Shown: one piece after another, positions 12,564 to 23,244 of the stretch
Layout of the letters: every line of letters starts with the position of its first letter
Position numbering within the stretch: the stretch's first letter is position 1
DNA from: Siphonodentalium dalli
Lineage: Eukaryota; Mollusca; Scaphopoda; Gadilida; Siphonodentaliidae
Direction: 5' to 3'
Length of the DNA: 64,000 nucleotides
NCBI GenBank assembly: GCA_032622095.1
Contig: CP136061.1
Span: 217,028,373-217,092,372 of the forward strand
The notes under the pieces: model-generated
The model's database searches: none
Seen by the model: only the letters and a program-made list of their open reading frames with translations
What the model was told of the DNA's origin: nothing
Position numbers and translations under genes: made by a program

Positions 12564-13204
12564 ATGCAGGAAAATGTTCGCAATGGTGATGTTACCAAGA
12601 AATCACTTGGTGTACCAACGTTTGTTGAACTGAATGCAAGAGCTCATCAACGTAACATTCCTTTTGTTGATGGCATTTGTACTTTCTTGAACCATACCAC
12701 CCAGCGTGAGTATGACATATCAACCAACTATCAAAGGTATCGCCTTTAAGACTACACCCAGTCTTGGTGGGGTTTATACAGCAGTAGCCAATGGCACACG
12801 ACTGGTCCAGTTGTTTAAGAACGGCTTCCAAACGGATGGGAACATACAATCTTAGCATACAAGGAAAGCAAAGCCACACATGAGATCCTGTCTGAATCTA
12901 AAACATAACAAAATAAGGGGCGGTGCAGTCATGGTCCAATTTCATTTCCACTATCATGACACATACCCACAAAATAGCACCGTGTGTATTGTTATCATCT
13001 GCTTCGATCTGTTCGATGAGACGATTGCTGGACGCCAGCAAGCTTGTTCTTATGATCATGTTCAAGGAGTTTGGGTATATTATGCATTATGGTGTTCTAC
13101 GCCTTAGCAGAAATGCATCCGTCAAATGTCGGGCTTTCAACATTCGAAGCCATATACAGAAGTTGTCCGGGTACGTCAGTGCATTAGATGAGTATGTGAA
13201 TTGA
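12564..13204 (+). pseudogene. frameshifted ORF from loop into right arm, unknown function
   Basis: Starts with MQENVRNGDVTKKSLG and stays open to about 12,732. It then continues one frame over with GIAFKTTPSLGGVYTAVANG and a stop near 12,855, and resumes in the right arm with the FDETIAGR segment (about 12,960-13,040) and, after a further shift, SGYVSALDEYVN (stop near 13,204). The pieces are in one order and direction, which suggests a single decayed gene of roughly 200 residues crossing the loop and the right arm. No known domain was recognised. It may be the element's own protein or a captured host exon. Confidence 0.35.
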
Positions 13205-15079
13205 TGAACCATATATTGAGAAGTGGCTGTTTGGGAAGATCACCAGGTGTACACGTTCTTATCCCCATTAGGTCACCAAAGCTGACGATACGCAGATAGA
13301 TCCTTCTGAAAGCTAGTATACGCATCGACCGAATACCTTTCTAGTGTATCGCACAAGATGACGCCTATAACCCATATGTAGCATCTGAATTATACCATAA
13401 GATATACCACGAATGAAGCTCGCTAAGAATTCCAAGCTTTCGAAACAAACACGTGAGCTGGACACCGGCATATGTATTGTTTGAAACATTCCGATTAGTG
13501 GGACCCTTCTACAAAGAAGTGTAGTAAACTGTTGTTGTGGGCGAGATAGATTAATCTGACGAAGAGACGGAAACGGGTCTAGATAATGCTGAATGTGGCA
13601 ATTCAGAATAAGCTCTGGTACTGTTGTTTTGATTTCTGGAAGTCATAATATGACTATTCGGCGCACCTATATACGGTTACGGCCAGTATGAGCCCTTAAT
13701 GGAGAATGGATTTTGAAATGCCACATCGCGATTGTGGGTTTTCATCCTTCCAAAAGGCTACGACTTACGTTGGAACTAATAAATGGCTTATATTATGTAC
13801 CGTTTCGTCTATAAAAATCGATATTATGACAAAAAGTTGAAATTAGTATGTGATAATATCGGCTTCTTTTCAATTTCTGGCCGCCAGTTTGGCCGCCATA
13901 TTGACGGTGAGTATCACTTGCCAAACCCTAATGAATAATTCATTCATATCAACATGTAATGGTGGGTAGAAATCACGAAACAATAACGCCCATCCTAAGA
14001 AAGTAAAGGAATGTAGGCGTGTTTTCAAATTTCGGTCGCCATTTTGGCCGCCATCTTCGATTTGGAAAACCATTTCTTGCATGAGATGTAAGGTAATTAC
14101 TTCACCTCAGTATTTCCAACTCAACTGTAAGCATGGGTGGAGTTGTCTCGACAATAATGCCCAATGATGTAAATATGAGGGAATTTCGGTGATTTTCAAA
14201 ATCTGTCCGCCATTGTGGGCGCCATTTTGGATTTGGGGGACTTTTATTTGGATATAGTACAAGGAAAGTTCTTCGCCTAAATGTTCACAACTTACAATAG
14301 TAAGCAGATGTGGAGTTGTCATGACAATAATGCTCACTGATGTTAAAATCAGCGTTTTTCGGCGATTTTTCTATTTCTGGTGGCCATTTTGGCCGCCATC
14401 TTGGATTTGGGTAAATATTCCTCGACTCAGGTATAAGAGGAATCCTTGCTGGAGTATCTCCTGCACATATATATGCATGGGTGTTGTTATAATAGCAACA
14501 ACATTCATTGTTCGAAACATTACATCGCGTTATTAACGTAGATTCGGCTTTGACCTATTATACCGGCATTTGGGAAAACGTGATATCGGACAAAAATATC
14601 CCGCAATGAATGTATTTTATGGTCCCCATGTGGTCGCCAATGACTCCTCTATATGATAAATGTATAATATGACGCAAAGAAGCCAACATTTTCCCACAGA
14701 GACAAACGAAAGGTGGTAACATGTCAGAAAAATTGCATATTTTCACATTTCGGCGGCCATCTTGGCCGCCATATTGGATTTTGGTGTCGGATTTTTGGCT
14801 AATTTGTAAGAGTTGTATATTGGCATAACGAATCGAGCGGAAAACAAGACCGCATTTGCTATCATCTTTACCATAACGGCGATCAAAGAGACCTGGTGCA
14901 TATAAATAAAATGGCCGCCATGATGGACGCCATCTTGTCTGGAGTCTCTGCGGCCACTTTTTTTTCTTGTTAACAAGTGAAAAAATTTAGAAGAGACCTT
15001 AAGAAAGAAAATTAGTGGGGTGAAGTTGAGTCCTGGGGGGGGGGGGGGGTGCAGAGGTCGACCAATATCTCCTGGACTA

Positions 15080-16110
15080 AGACTATTTAAGTTAATAATA
15101 GCTACGCGAAAATTCGATAGTCTAAAACATTCGGATATATTTCATACTATTAATTTTATTAATAAACCAATACAATTGATATTTGTTTCAGACTATTTAT
15201 TGAGCGCGTATATAACTGTTCGATAATATGAGTTGACTCAGACTATGAAGTACTTAGCAAACATCCAGTTTGAAAAAAAAATCATTAAATTTTGGCGCTA
15301 CATTATCTTTCTCAATTAATGTATAATACACACGACAACGTCCTTTTTGGGCACATTGGGGTCAGTCTGCGCGATGCTTGATTGAGAATCAAAGCCAACT
15401 ATTTATATACAACACTTTACTGTTCGCTAGATTTAAAGGACACTCGAAGAAAGAGTCAGCATGCACAATTAAAGGTTCATGGCATCAAATCCCCCTTTGG
15501 TATAAGCGCCATCAGACTAATCTTGTTGGCATAACATTGTTACTGGTCCGTATTTAGCGGATCTTTATTAAATCCAGGACCTGGAAGCGATAAGGCCCAT
15601 CACGGCGTTCATCGTCACTCTTTCATTTTTTTCATTTGAACATATATAAGAAGCGTCAGACATAACCTATTGCAATTGGTCGACGAACTTGAAGATTACG
15701 ACATACACACTGTACATGTGTTTTACAGAAACCCATATCGATAGATCTTTTCCAAGTTGTAACATACATGTCCGAGGTTTCTCTGATCCCATGATGTATG
15801 ACGTTTCGAGCCATGGATGAGGTATCGCGGTGTAATTTCCCAACCATCTTATCTTCGAACGAATAAACACTCCCTTCAATTCGATGATTCTATCATCGGT
15901 TCAATCTGATCTCCAGTAATATATAGTTATTACGCCACACAGTGGTGTACACTGGTGTAGAGTTTTTCATATTGTGTGGTCGATCGATAATCCACTGGGC
16001 GATTGTATTATGTTTATTTCGTACTAGAGTATAAATAGTACCGATAGTTACGATAGTACGACAAAGATTAGCACATGTGTTTACGTCACCGGTGTAATTG
16101 TGGGGACATG
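15080..16110. other. intergenic DNA, nothing recognised
   Basis: Short overlapping frames on the minus strand (15,656-15,879) have no recognisable domain. No repeat boundary is evident before the duplicated segment at 16,125. Confidence 0.4.
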
Positions 16111-16124
16111 TTTCTATTATGAAG

Positions 16125-16862
16125 GTTCGCTATCCCGAAGGTCCGCTATTCCGAAGGTTCTCTATTCCGAAGGTTTTTGTTATTTTTAGGTTAATTCTAT
16201 ATTCTAAAGTATTGAGACTAATTTGAGAGGGTTCATTTTCACAACGATTCTTTTTATGGAGTGTGCGCTCACATCCGAACTGATCCTGCGCGCATACCGA
16301 TACAGATACAGGAGGAAATAACTTAACTTAGAACATTAAATGTGATTTTGTTTTGTTTTCGTGGGTTTTCTTGAGATTTAATGTCATTACGTGGGCCCAT
16401 ACCGTTGAATTATTGGCATATAATATGAATGTTGTGGTATATATGGACCCTCCCGCATTGGGACATGACACAGGTACAGTTGACTTGAGTGATGTTCTGT
16501 GTGGGCTCCAATTTGGAGTTCAATATTTTAAGGGCCAAGTTTAGAATTTTATGGGTCCATACCTTTGAACTCTGGGCATATAATATGAATATTGGGGGGG
16601 GGGGCATGTCTCTATTCCGAAGGTTCACTATCCCGAAGGTCCACTATTCCGAAATTTCTCTGAATGTTCGCTATTCCGAAGGTTCACCAATCCGAAGGTT
16701 CGTTATTCCGAAGGTTCTGTGTTCCGAAGGTTTTTGTTATTTTAAGGTTAATTCTATATTCTAAAGTATTGAGAGGGTTCATTATCACGAAGATTCTTTT
16801 TATGAAGGAAATAACTTAAAACATTAAATGTGATTTTGTTTTGTTTTCGCGGGTTTTCTTGT
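16125..16862 (+). repeat. direct duplication with TTCCGAAGGT arrays
   Basis: A segment at about 16,125-16,375 returns at about 16,615-16,862. Both copies begin with tandem CTATTCCGAAGGTTCG units (about 15-16 bp) and continue with TTTTTGTTATTTT..AGGTTAA, CTAAAGTATTGAG and AACATTAAATGTGATTTTG. Between them, CATATAATATGAAT(G/A)TT follows a similar CCCATACC.TTGAA phrase. The 91-codon frame here is repeat-derived. Confidence 0.75.
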
Positions 16863-17021
16863 TATACAATGCTGTGTACAGTATGTGTTTTTCTTGTACG
16901 AGTCCAGGTTGTGGTGAAAAGTCATATTGGACGAGACACGCCAGTGTCGAGTCCAATATGACTTTTCACCACAACCTGGACGAGTACAAGAAAAACTGAT
17001 ACTGTACACAACATTGTATAA
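16862..17021. mobile_element. 160-bp hairpin element
   Basis: A palindrome with ends TTATACAATG/CATTGTATAA and long arms (AGTCCAGGTTGTGGTGAAAA, then GTCATATTGGAC) around a loop GAGACACGCCAGTGTC near 16,940. It shares the motif GTCATATTGGACT with the adjacent foldback at 17,031. Confidence 0.8.
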
Positions 17022-17030
17022 TGACATTTT

Positions 17031-17789
17031 TATTATAATCCATCCCTTAACTAACACCATTTCCGATTGGGCAAAAGCCGCCACGTGATAGTCCTGGAAA
17101 AAGTCATATTGGACTCCCGAAAGTCATATTGGACTCCCGACTGTACAATATGAAAATGGACTCCGTGGCGTCACGAATTAACTCTATTGCGAAATGAATC
17201 GGTGAAATTGTGATGCGCGCGCAACATTGATGGATTTTAGCAGACGTTTCACTTCCGCATTGAGTTTTTTCTCACTTCCGTGTTTACTTTTCCAAATCAT
17301 GCTTTCTGATGATCAATATACGGTACAGGCTTTTATAGAGAATTAAGTGCCGCCAAATACCAAAAATAACCACAAAAGTTTTATTCCCAAAATGTCTGTA
17401 TCCATCTGTATGTTTATCCAAATTTTGGGAATAAAACTTTTGTGGTTATTTTTGGTATTTGTCGGCACTTAATTCTCTATAAAAGCCTGTATTTTGATCA
17501 TCAGAAAGCATGATTTGGAAAAGAAAACACGGAAGTGAGAAAAAAAAAACTCAATGCGGAAGTGAAACGTCTGCTAAAATCCATCAGTGTTGCGCGCGCA
17601 TCACAATTTCACCGATAATTTCGCAATAGAGTTAATTCGTGACGTCACGGAGTCCCAATAAAAAAGTGATATTGTACACTCGGGAGTCCAATATGACTTT
17701 CGGGAGTCCAATATGACTTTTTCCAGGACTATCACGTGGCGGCTTTTGCCCAATCGGAAATGGTGTTAGTTAAGGGATGGATAATAATA
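17031..17789. mobile_element. 0.76-kb foldback element
   Basis: A nearly perfect palindrome of about 375-bp arms: TATAATCCATCCCTTAAC... on the left mirrors ...GTTAAGGGATGGATAATA on the right, with the centre near 17,405 (AAAATGTCTGTATCCATCTG). Each arm contains tandem GTCATATTGGACTCCCGA. No ORF of note. The target duplication is unclear. Confidence 0.8.
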
Positions 17790-18331
17790 TCATATATTCC
17801 CGCGATCACTTAGGCGAGTCATATCGTTCTGATCAATTCTGTAACGGGAGATACTGTGATATGCTTCACAAGTCTATATATGCGACGCGTTTGACCTGAA
17901 TATCCCAATGATACTAACTGGTGATTTCAACTCCAATGCATTGGACCCTTCTTCAAACTCATGGAAATCATATCTGTATATTTACATACTAAGTGTGATT
18001 ATCACTAAATCCAGCATTCCGATTGGTCGGCACCCACGTGACTAGTTGCAGTTATTTCTCGGGGTGAACGCACAAGAGCTCATAACTGCAGCCCCATAAT
18101 TACATCGCCGCGTCATATATAGGTTTCGGAAAGAAGAACGCGTAATGTTTTGGGCGCATTTGGACTCGCGCAGGATTTACTTAATAAGTCATCAGATTTC
18201 AATATAAAGAAATTGTTCCTGTTAACTTTTGCCAAGGGTGCTATGGGATATTTTGGGCTGGTTTTGTCACGATACACTTTTCGATTTAAATACATTTACA
18301 AAAGCGGCTTTTTCGCTAAATGTATATAAAT
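17790..18331. other. nothing recognised
   Basis: Non-repetitive AT-rich sequence between two palindromes. No exon signals could be supported. Confidence 0.4.
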
Positions 18332-18492
18332 ATAAGGATTAACTGTCATGTGGACTGTTTTTATGGAGATGTAACCGTGATGTAAGTGGTCATAACTTGT
18401 ATGTAAAAGCCTTCGGGTTTTATACAAGTTATGACCACTTACCTCACGGTTACATCTCCATAAAAACAGTCCACATGACAGTTAGTCCTTAT
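18332..18492. mobile_element. 161-bp hairpin element
   Basis: ATAAGGATTAACTGTCATGT at the left mirrors ACATGACAGTTAGTCCTTAT at the right. Pairing is nearly complete to a short loop (AAAGCCTTCGGGTTTT) near 18,412. No coding sequence. Confidence 0.85.
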
Positions 18493-18735
18493 TTATAGCC
18501 TCCGGCATGTCATTGAGTCGCCAACCAGAGTTTCACCGACCACAGCCACTTTGCGTGGCCCAATTATTGTGAATGATAATGCTCACCCCGAAGTCGTCGA
18601 CTTCGGCAGAACCATCTCAAGTCATCAAGCGGTACGTCATTGGATACCTAAAATTCGACTATAATTAGCAGCAACGTCCCTCATTATACCAAACAGTGAA
18701 TGCGGAATTACGCAAAAGTCAATGTTGACCTAGCT

Positions 18736-19790
18736 ATGTATTTTATGGCCACCAGCAACCATCTTAGTTTTCAAAATGGAGTCCATTAGCACGTGCTACA
18801 GGACGTACTGATCATCATGAAATAAGGTCCTGGATGTTAACATTTACATTTTACGGACATTCTGCAAAAAAAAACACATGGATACCGGCAGCCTTCTTGG
18901 ATTTTTACTTTAAGGCATGACCAGATACTTTGACACACCCTACAGACCATGCCCATCCCTCATCCGATCATCACCAAACTTCATATGGATCATCGGGGTG
19001 ACCTCTAGATGGGAGCCATTAATTTTTCCCCACAGAAAAACATGGCCACCAGCGTCCATCTTGGATTTTATTATTTGTATGACTAAATTGTTCGGCACAC
19101 CCTACAGGCCAACTCCCTCATCCGATCATCACAAAACTCCAAATATATCATATGGGTGACCTCTAGATAGGAACCATTACCCCCCCCCCCAAACAAAATT
19201 CGTTAAGAAACATGGCCACCAGTAGCCATCTTGGATTTAAAATTTGAATATATCGCACACACTGCAGCTCACATTTATTGGAGAATTGTTTTGAAATGTA
19301 CAGACATGTTTAGGAACACCTCTAGATGGGACCTATCGAATTGAAAAATTGAAAAATGTTTTATCACCAAACTTCATATGGATCTTTTGGGAGCCATAAA
19401 ATATTACCGAATTTCGTCGAAAGACATGGCCGCAAGCGGCCATCTTGGGTTTTACTCTTTGTATTAATAAATTCTTTGGTTCACCCAACAGACGACATCC
19501 CTTGTCCAATCGTCACTAAACTTCACATGAATCTTCCGGATGACCACAAGATGGGAGTCGTCTAATTTCGTTAAAAAAACACGGCCACCGACAGCCATAT
19601 TGGATTTTACCTTTTGCATGACTAAATCCTTTAGAACAGATACGGACGACACCCCTCATCCGATCGTCACCAAACTTCATACTGATCTTCGGGTGAACAC
19701 TAGATGGGACCTATCAAATCTGTTTTGAATTTCGTTGGAAAACATGGCCACCAGCGGTCATCTTTGATTTTACTTTATTTATATCTCCTC
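18736..19790 (+). repeat. degenerate ~160-bp tandem array with ATGGCCACCAGCGGCCATCTTGG core
   Basis: Units starting near 18,750, 18,880, 19,041, 19,211, 19,425, 19,580 and 19,743 share CATGGCCACCAG, GCCATCTTGGATTTTA, TGACTAAATT, CACACCCTACAG, CTCATCCGATCATCACCAAA and CTTCATATGGATC. Spacing varies from about 155 to 214 bp. Related single units are seen at 35,100-35,815. Small ORFs across the units are by-products. Confidence 0.8.
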
Positions 19791-20163
19791 ATGTTAAAAT
19801 CTACCGGTTAAACTTCTGTTAAAGTCAAGACATATCCGTGATCAAATGATCAGCGATGCGGTAAACTACAATAGAGATAACTGTACACAACCAAGTCCAT
19901 CAAAAGTATACGTCAACAAAGACCCCACACGAACCGAACTGGTAACACTTAACAAACTACGAACTGAACTATAGAACAGAGAGAAAAAGAAATAAACAAA
20001 AAAGACCTTCCGTTTGGAAGAAGGACAAATTGTAGAATGTTCAATTTAGTATTTGTGTATTATATTATTGTGACAACCAAAAAGTTGAATATTCATATAA
20101 ATACGGGAACTATAAGAGTCGGTCACTGACGGTCAGACTCGTTCCTAATAAATGATGCTGAAA
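19791..20163. other. nothing recognised
   Basis: No exon or repeat that I can support before the TTAA element that starts at 20,168. Confidence 0.4.
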
Positions 20164-20167
20164 TTAA

Positions 20168-20559
20168 CCCTTTACCCAACAGAACGGCCCTGTGCCAATG
20201 CATTCTCTTATATATGCGAGTCGACCATAGGTCGCCTCGCATATATAAGAGAATGCATTGGCTTAACACATTAAAAATTATAAAATTGTTAAAGAATGTA
20301 AGAAAAAATGGTAAAAAGTGTTAACAAAAGTTTTTTTTTAGGCCAATGCATTCTCTTATATATGCGAGGCGACCTATGGTCGACTCGCATATATAAGAGA
20401 ATGCATTGGCACAGGGCATAACTGTAACTATCACAATGTGGTCAAGGAGCCGGTTCCAATGATAACCATATTTGTATGGTTCTATTGAGACAGACCGAAG
20501 ATATTTTAGGCTGTTGAATCTTTATTTGGCCGGTTTGGGCCGGTTTGTTGGGTAAAGGG
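20168..20559. mobile_element. TTAA-flanked, piggyBac-like MITE
   Basis: The ends CCCTTTACCCAACAGAACGG and CCGGTTTGTTGGGTAAAGGG are near-perfect inverted repeats flanked by TTAA on both sides (20,164-20,167 and 20,560-20,563). A CCC-starting TIR next to TTAA is typical of piggyBac-type elements. The element is interrupted by a double-hairpin element at 20,188-20,416. Its right TTAA is also the left TTAA of the next element. Confidence 0.8.
20188..20416. mobile_element. double-hairpin element, copy 2, nested
   Basis: Two palindromes CCAATGCATTCTCTTATATA...GAGAATGCATTGG, inverted relative to each other, around a short AT-rich core, with outer ends CCCTGTGCC/GGCACAGGG. Same family as 6,100-6,461 but with a much shorter core. 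It sits inside the TTAA element just after its left TIR, so it inserted later. Confidence 0.8.
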
Positions 20560-20563
20560 TTAA

Positions 20564-21005
20564 AGGTACCATATCGTCAAGTTACAACAGCAACATTTCT
20601 TCAAAGTACTCTGTTGTTATCAGACTCGATTAATTACAACAAAATAATGCTAACCGCTGTCATGCAACTATGGTATAACATTTCACAAAACGTGTTATTT
20701 ATCAACATGTTGTTCAACGATATGTGGCCGTATTATCACTTGAGTATCACGAAATTGGGCCGTATTACCACTTGCTGTAGGAGTTATCAATCTGCATCCG
20801 CAATTGTGTCCGAGACCGTTCGATTTGACGACTCTTTTCTGGGCCACAAATGATTACACATATCGAGAAATAACAAATTTCGAAAATCGATATCTGATCA
20901 CTCTGAGCTTTGATGAGTGGGTTCCTCGACTCGAATCGAATATTTTTTTTTACCCCCGAAGCCAAAGAAATATTAATTTGGGAGCGTTTTTTTTCGGATT
21001 TTAAA
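20564..21005 (+). mobile_element. TTAA-flanked MITE, copy 2 (right end decayed)
   Basis: Starts AGGTACC after the shared TTAA and carries the family landmarks GTTATTTATCAACATGTTGT, TCCTCGACTCGAATCGAAT and CCCCGAAGCCAAAGAAAT. The right end near 21,005 (TCGGATTTTAAATTAAA) is degraded. Confidence 0.75.
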
Positions 21006-21901
21006 TTAAATGAAAGATTTCTTCCCGGTGTTATGTTTACTATTATAACTTATCATGCCGCGCGATAACTCAAACAAGCGTGATCCTGAGTTTGACCAAC
21101 CCCGGCAACCCGCATCATGTGCCTGTTATTACGCCATATTGGTGTATACTGCCCGTGTGATCTAGCCGTGTCAATGGAGATATGGGGATATCTCGCAGAA
21201 CAACACATTTCGGGTTTAACGCGAGGCTGAACTGGCGATGTCATAGGAGCTATGGTGTAACTTTGATTAAAAACGTACTCGCTATATTGCGTACCGGTTA
21301 GACTTTTTGCAGGATATATGTATTCGCGGATGTATGTTTGCGGATGTCTTATTGTTGCAGTATGTAACTTTTATGACCAAGTTAATTGCTTTCGATATTT
21401 AGGTGTGAACAATGGCTAGGCCAATCTTGAAGATTTTATCGCGGGAACACAGTACATAATATAACAGCTAACATTGCGGATGAAGTATATCTCAGTTGGA
21501 ATGTAGACTAAAGGTCATTTTGAGTATCGGGTGTGTATTTAATCCGATTATTAGATATTTGGTCCGCATTTAGAGGCTTTCTGATGTGGTGAATGAGAAG
21601 CCTTCAGTGATATAAGCCGTAGTTGTTGTAGTAATTTGAAGGATTAGTTGTGTTAACGGAATTCTGAGGTGGTGCAATCATGAAACCAATATATTTTATA
21701 TTATAATTTATATAATTTATATGCTTATAATAAGATCGTGAGGGCGTTACAATTTCTGACTATGGTTTTACAACCAGCGCGTCAGCGCCACGCGTTAACA
21801 TCCATGCAGTTCGGCTTCAGTGTCATTGGTAATTAATTCCATAAACCTTCTGTCCACTATTATAGGCAGTCCAGAAATCATCCTTTGCGTTTTCGTTTCA
21901 G
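21006..21901. other. upstream intron or intergenic DNA
   Basis: Contains the inverted copy (21,385-21,560) of the repeat at 7,660-7,818. It ends in a good polypyrimidine/acceptor (CCTTTGCGTTTTCGTTTCAG) for the defensin-like exon. No upstream exon of the protease gene was recognised. Confidence 0.45.
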
Positions 21902-22045
21902 TCGATGCACTGTATGTGCCGGGACTGTGTGACAGGATTCGAGGAACTTGCGGAACTGACTGCCGATACCATTTCCGCCACAAATGGCCTCAGGTCAGAC
22001 TATGTCCGCTAGAGGGCTACCACTGCTGTCTGCCAGACGATATAG
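21902..22045 (+). CDS. protease gene exon: six-cysteine defensin-like module
   Basis: A 144-nt exon between acceptor TTTCGTTTCAG and donor ATAG/GTGAGG. It begins with two bases completing a codon and ends with one base, so it is a symmetric phase 1-1 module of 48 residues. The six cysteines have spacing C-x6-C-x3-C-x13-C-x6-CC (from LCDRIRGTC to GYHCCLP). This matches beta-defensins and, except for the last spacing, mollusc-type big defensins. CLIP domains also end in CC and precede proteases, but their C3-C4 spacing is usually longer. The phase fits exactly to the Thr-rich exon at 36,338 and also directly to the catalytic exon at 37,340. Joining it to the protease is an inference across a 14.3-kb intron; an independent small secreted peptide gene is the main alternative. 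Confidence 0.65.
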
Positions 22046-22137
22046 GTGAGGGTACAGAGGAAGCATTATATACACCACTTAAGTTCTGATTGAGCCGGTA
22101 TTCGATCATCACCGATAAAAGCTCGCGAAGATCAGTG

Positions 22138-22240
22138 GTGCATGGTTGTTGTTGTTGTTGATGATAATGACGCCGATGGTGGTGTTGATGATTACTATGA
22201 CGATGATGGTGTTGATGATGACGTACGATTACTACAACGA
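22138..22240 (+). repeat. GTT and GAT-type microsatellite
   Basis: GTTGTTGTTGTTGTTGATGA passing into imperfect GATGATG/GGTGTTGATGAT repeats. It abuts the 3' tail of the minus-strand LINE fragment. Confidence 0.8.
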
Positions 22241-22800
22241 CACGATACGATACGATTTATTTGCATAAACACCAATAAAGGCAGTATGCTAACGATACAA
22301 ATAGTAATAAAACAATAAACAATTAATAAACAATTACATGTGAACATGGCATGTCTAGCTATATGTATTTTATTGTGTGATGGCAAGCATAATATTCATT
22401 CAGAGCGCTTACCAAAGAAGCGCCGGACCACGTTGGTGATTTTGCTGCTTATTTCAGGGTTATCATTTTTCATTACAAGATTAAATTTCTGATCGTTTGA
22501 CATACTTGTAAAATAGCTGTGATATCTACCAACAATTTGGAAAAGTTCATTTCTGAGATCGCAATAGTGTGGACATTCCATAATGAAATGATACTCATTT
22601 TCTATATCCGAACCTGTCCTGCATTTAAGGCACAGTCTCTTCCCCTCCTTAATTATAGGCTGATGATGTCTACCTTTTTCAATAGCGAGTTTGTGATCAC
22701 TAACACGGAGTTTTGTAAAACTGATCCTATCTTTTAAAGATGTTGTGTTTATTAAGTAAGTCTCTAAGATATAATCATTTTTAAACAATCTATATGTTCT
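22235..22800 (-). mobile_element. 5'-truncated LINE 3' end
   Basis: The minus strand carries the last 130 codons of a non-LTR retrotransposon polyprotein (22,396-22,788) with the C-terminal zinc-knuckle-like motif CLKC...ENEYHFIMECPHY, followed by an AT-rich 3' UTR and a short-repeat tail AATCGTATCGTATCGTG ending near 22,235. The reverse transcriptase part is absent, as expected from 5' truncation near 22,800. The Cys/His pattern C-x2-C-x10-H-x4-C after the RT domain is common in Jockey/CR1/RTE-like LINEs of invertebrates; I cannot assign the clade. Confidence 0.75.
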
Positions 22801-22835
22801 GAGTTTATTGTTATGGCCATCTCATGACAGGGAAT

Positions 22836-22985
22836 TTGACGATGATGGCAATTATGATGACGATAATGATGCTGGTGCTGATGATGATCACGGTGATTAC
22901 AGTTATGATGATGATGGTGATGACAATGACGAGGTCGACGACGATGACGATGATGATGACGATGATGATGATGATGATGATATAA
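22836..22985 (+). repeat. (GAT/GAC)n microsatellite
   Basis: About 150 bp of GATGAT, GACGAT and GGTGAT triplets, purest at 22,930-22,980. The Asp-rich open frame over it is a repeat artefact. Confidence 0.9.
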
Positions 22986-23077
22986 GTAATTGTAACTATA
23001 CTGTAAATAGTGTACAAACTTATGCTCCTCAACTCTTAGTTTATGCTAATTCAAGGTTCAGTTATTAATTAATCACA

Positions 23078-23086
23078 GCATGGTTG
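23078..23086 (+). repeat. left 9-bp target-site duplication of giant foldback
   Basis: GCATGGTTG, identical to 33,491-33,499 on the other side of the element. Confidence 0.85.
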
Positions 23087-23101
23087 GGAAGTGTCTATTC
23101 G

Positions 23102-23155
23102 CCATCGGATGGCAAATAGCGATTCTACCGATATGCGCTATTTGCCATCCGATGG
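23102..23155. repeat. left terminal hairpin of giant foldback
   Basis: CCATCGGATGGCAAATAGCG, a 14-base loop, then its exact complement. The right end carries the mirror copy at 33,422-33,475. The stem contains GGATGGCAAATA, which also occurs in most 165-bp units. Confidence 0.92.
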
Positions 23156-23244
23156 TATTTTAAATAAAAAAAAACATATCATATCATCACAATACGCTAT
23201 TATAACGAGGATTCCTACCGCCTTCGTGATCATTAGGCCCAGTT

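Larger units (their letters stand above)
10100..15077. mobile_element. 5-kb foldback element with ~2.2-kb inverted arms
   Basis: The ends GTCCAGGAGATATTGGTCGA (10,100) and its exact complement (ending 15,077) are flanked by TA on both sides. Inverted identity, interrupted by indels and substitutions, can be followed inwards to about 12,255 on the left and 12,822 on the right (GGCTTCCAAACGGATGGGAA), leaving a unique loop of about 566 bp. The outer 1.2 kb of each arm is an array of ATGGCGGCC-type motifs. The loop and inner arms carry the remains of an ORF (separate entries). TA flanks suggest a Tc1/mariner- or similar-type target, but no transposase domain is recognised, so the family is open. 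Confidence 0.85.

Noticed and set aside
22808-23068. Asp-rich ORF
   Set aside because: Translation of a GAT/GAC microsatellite.
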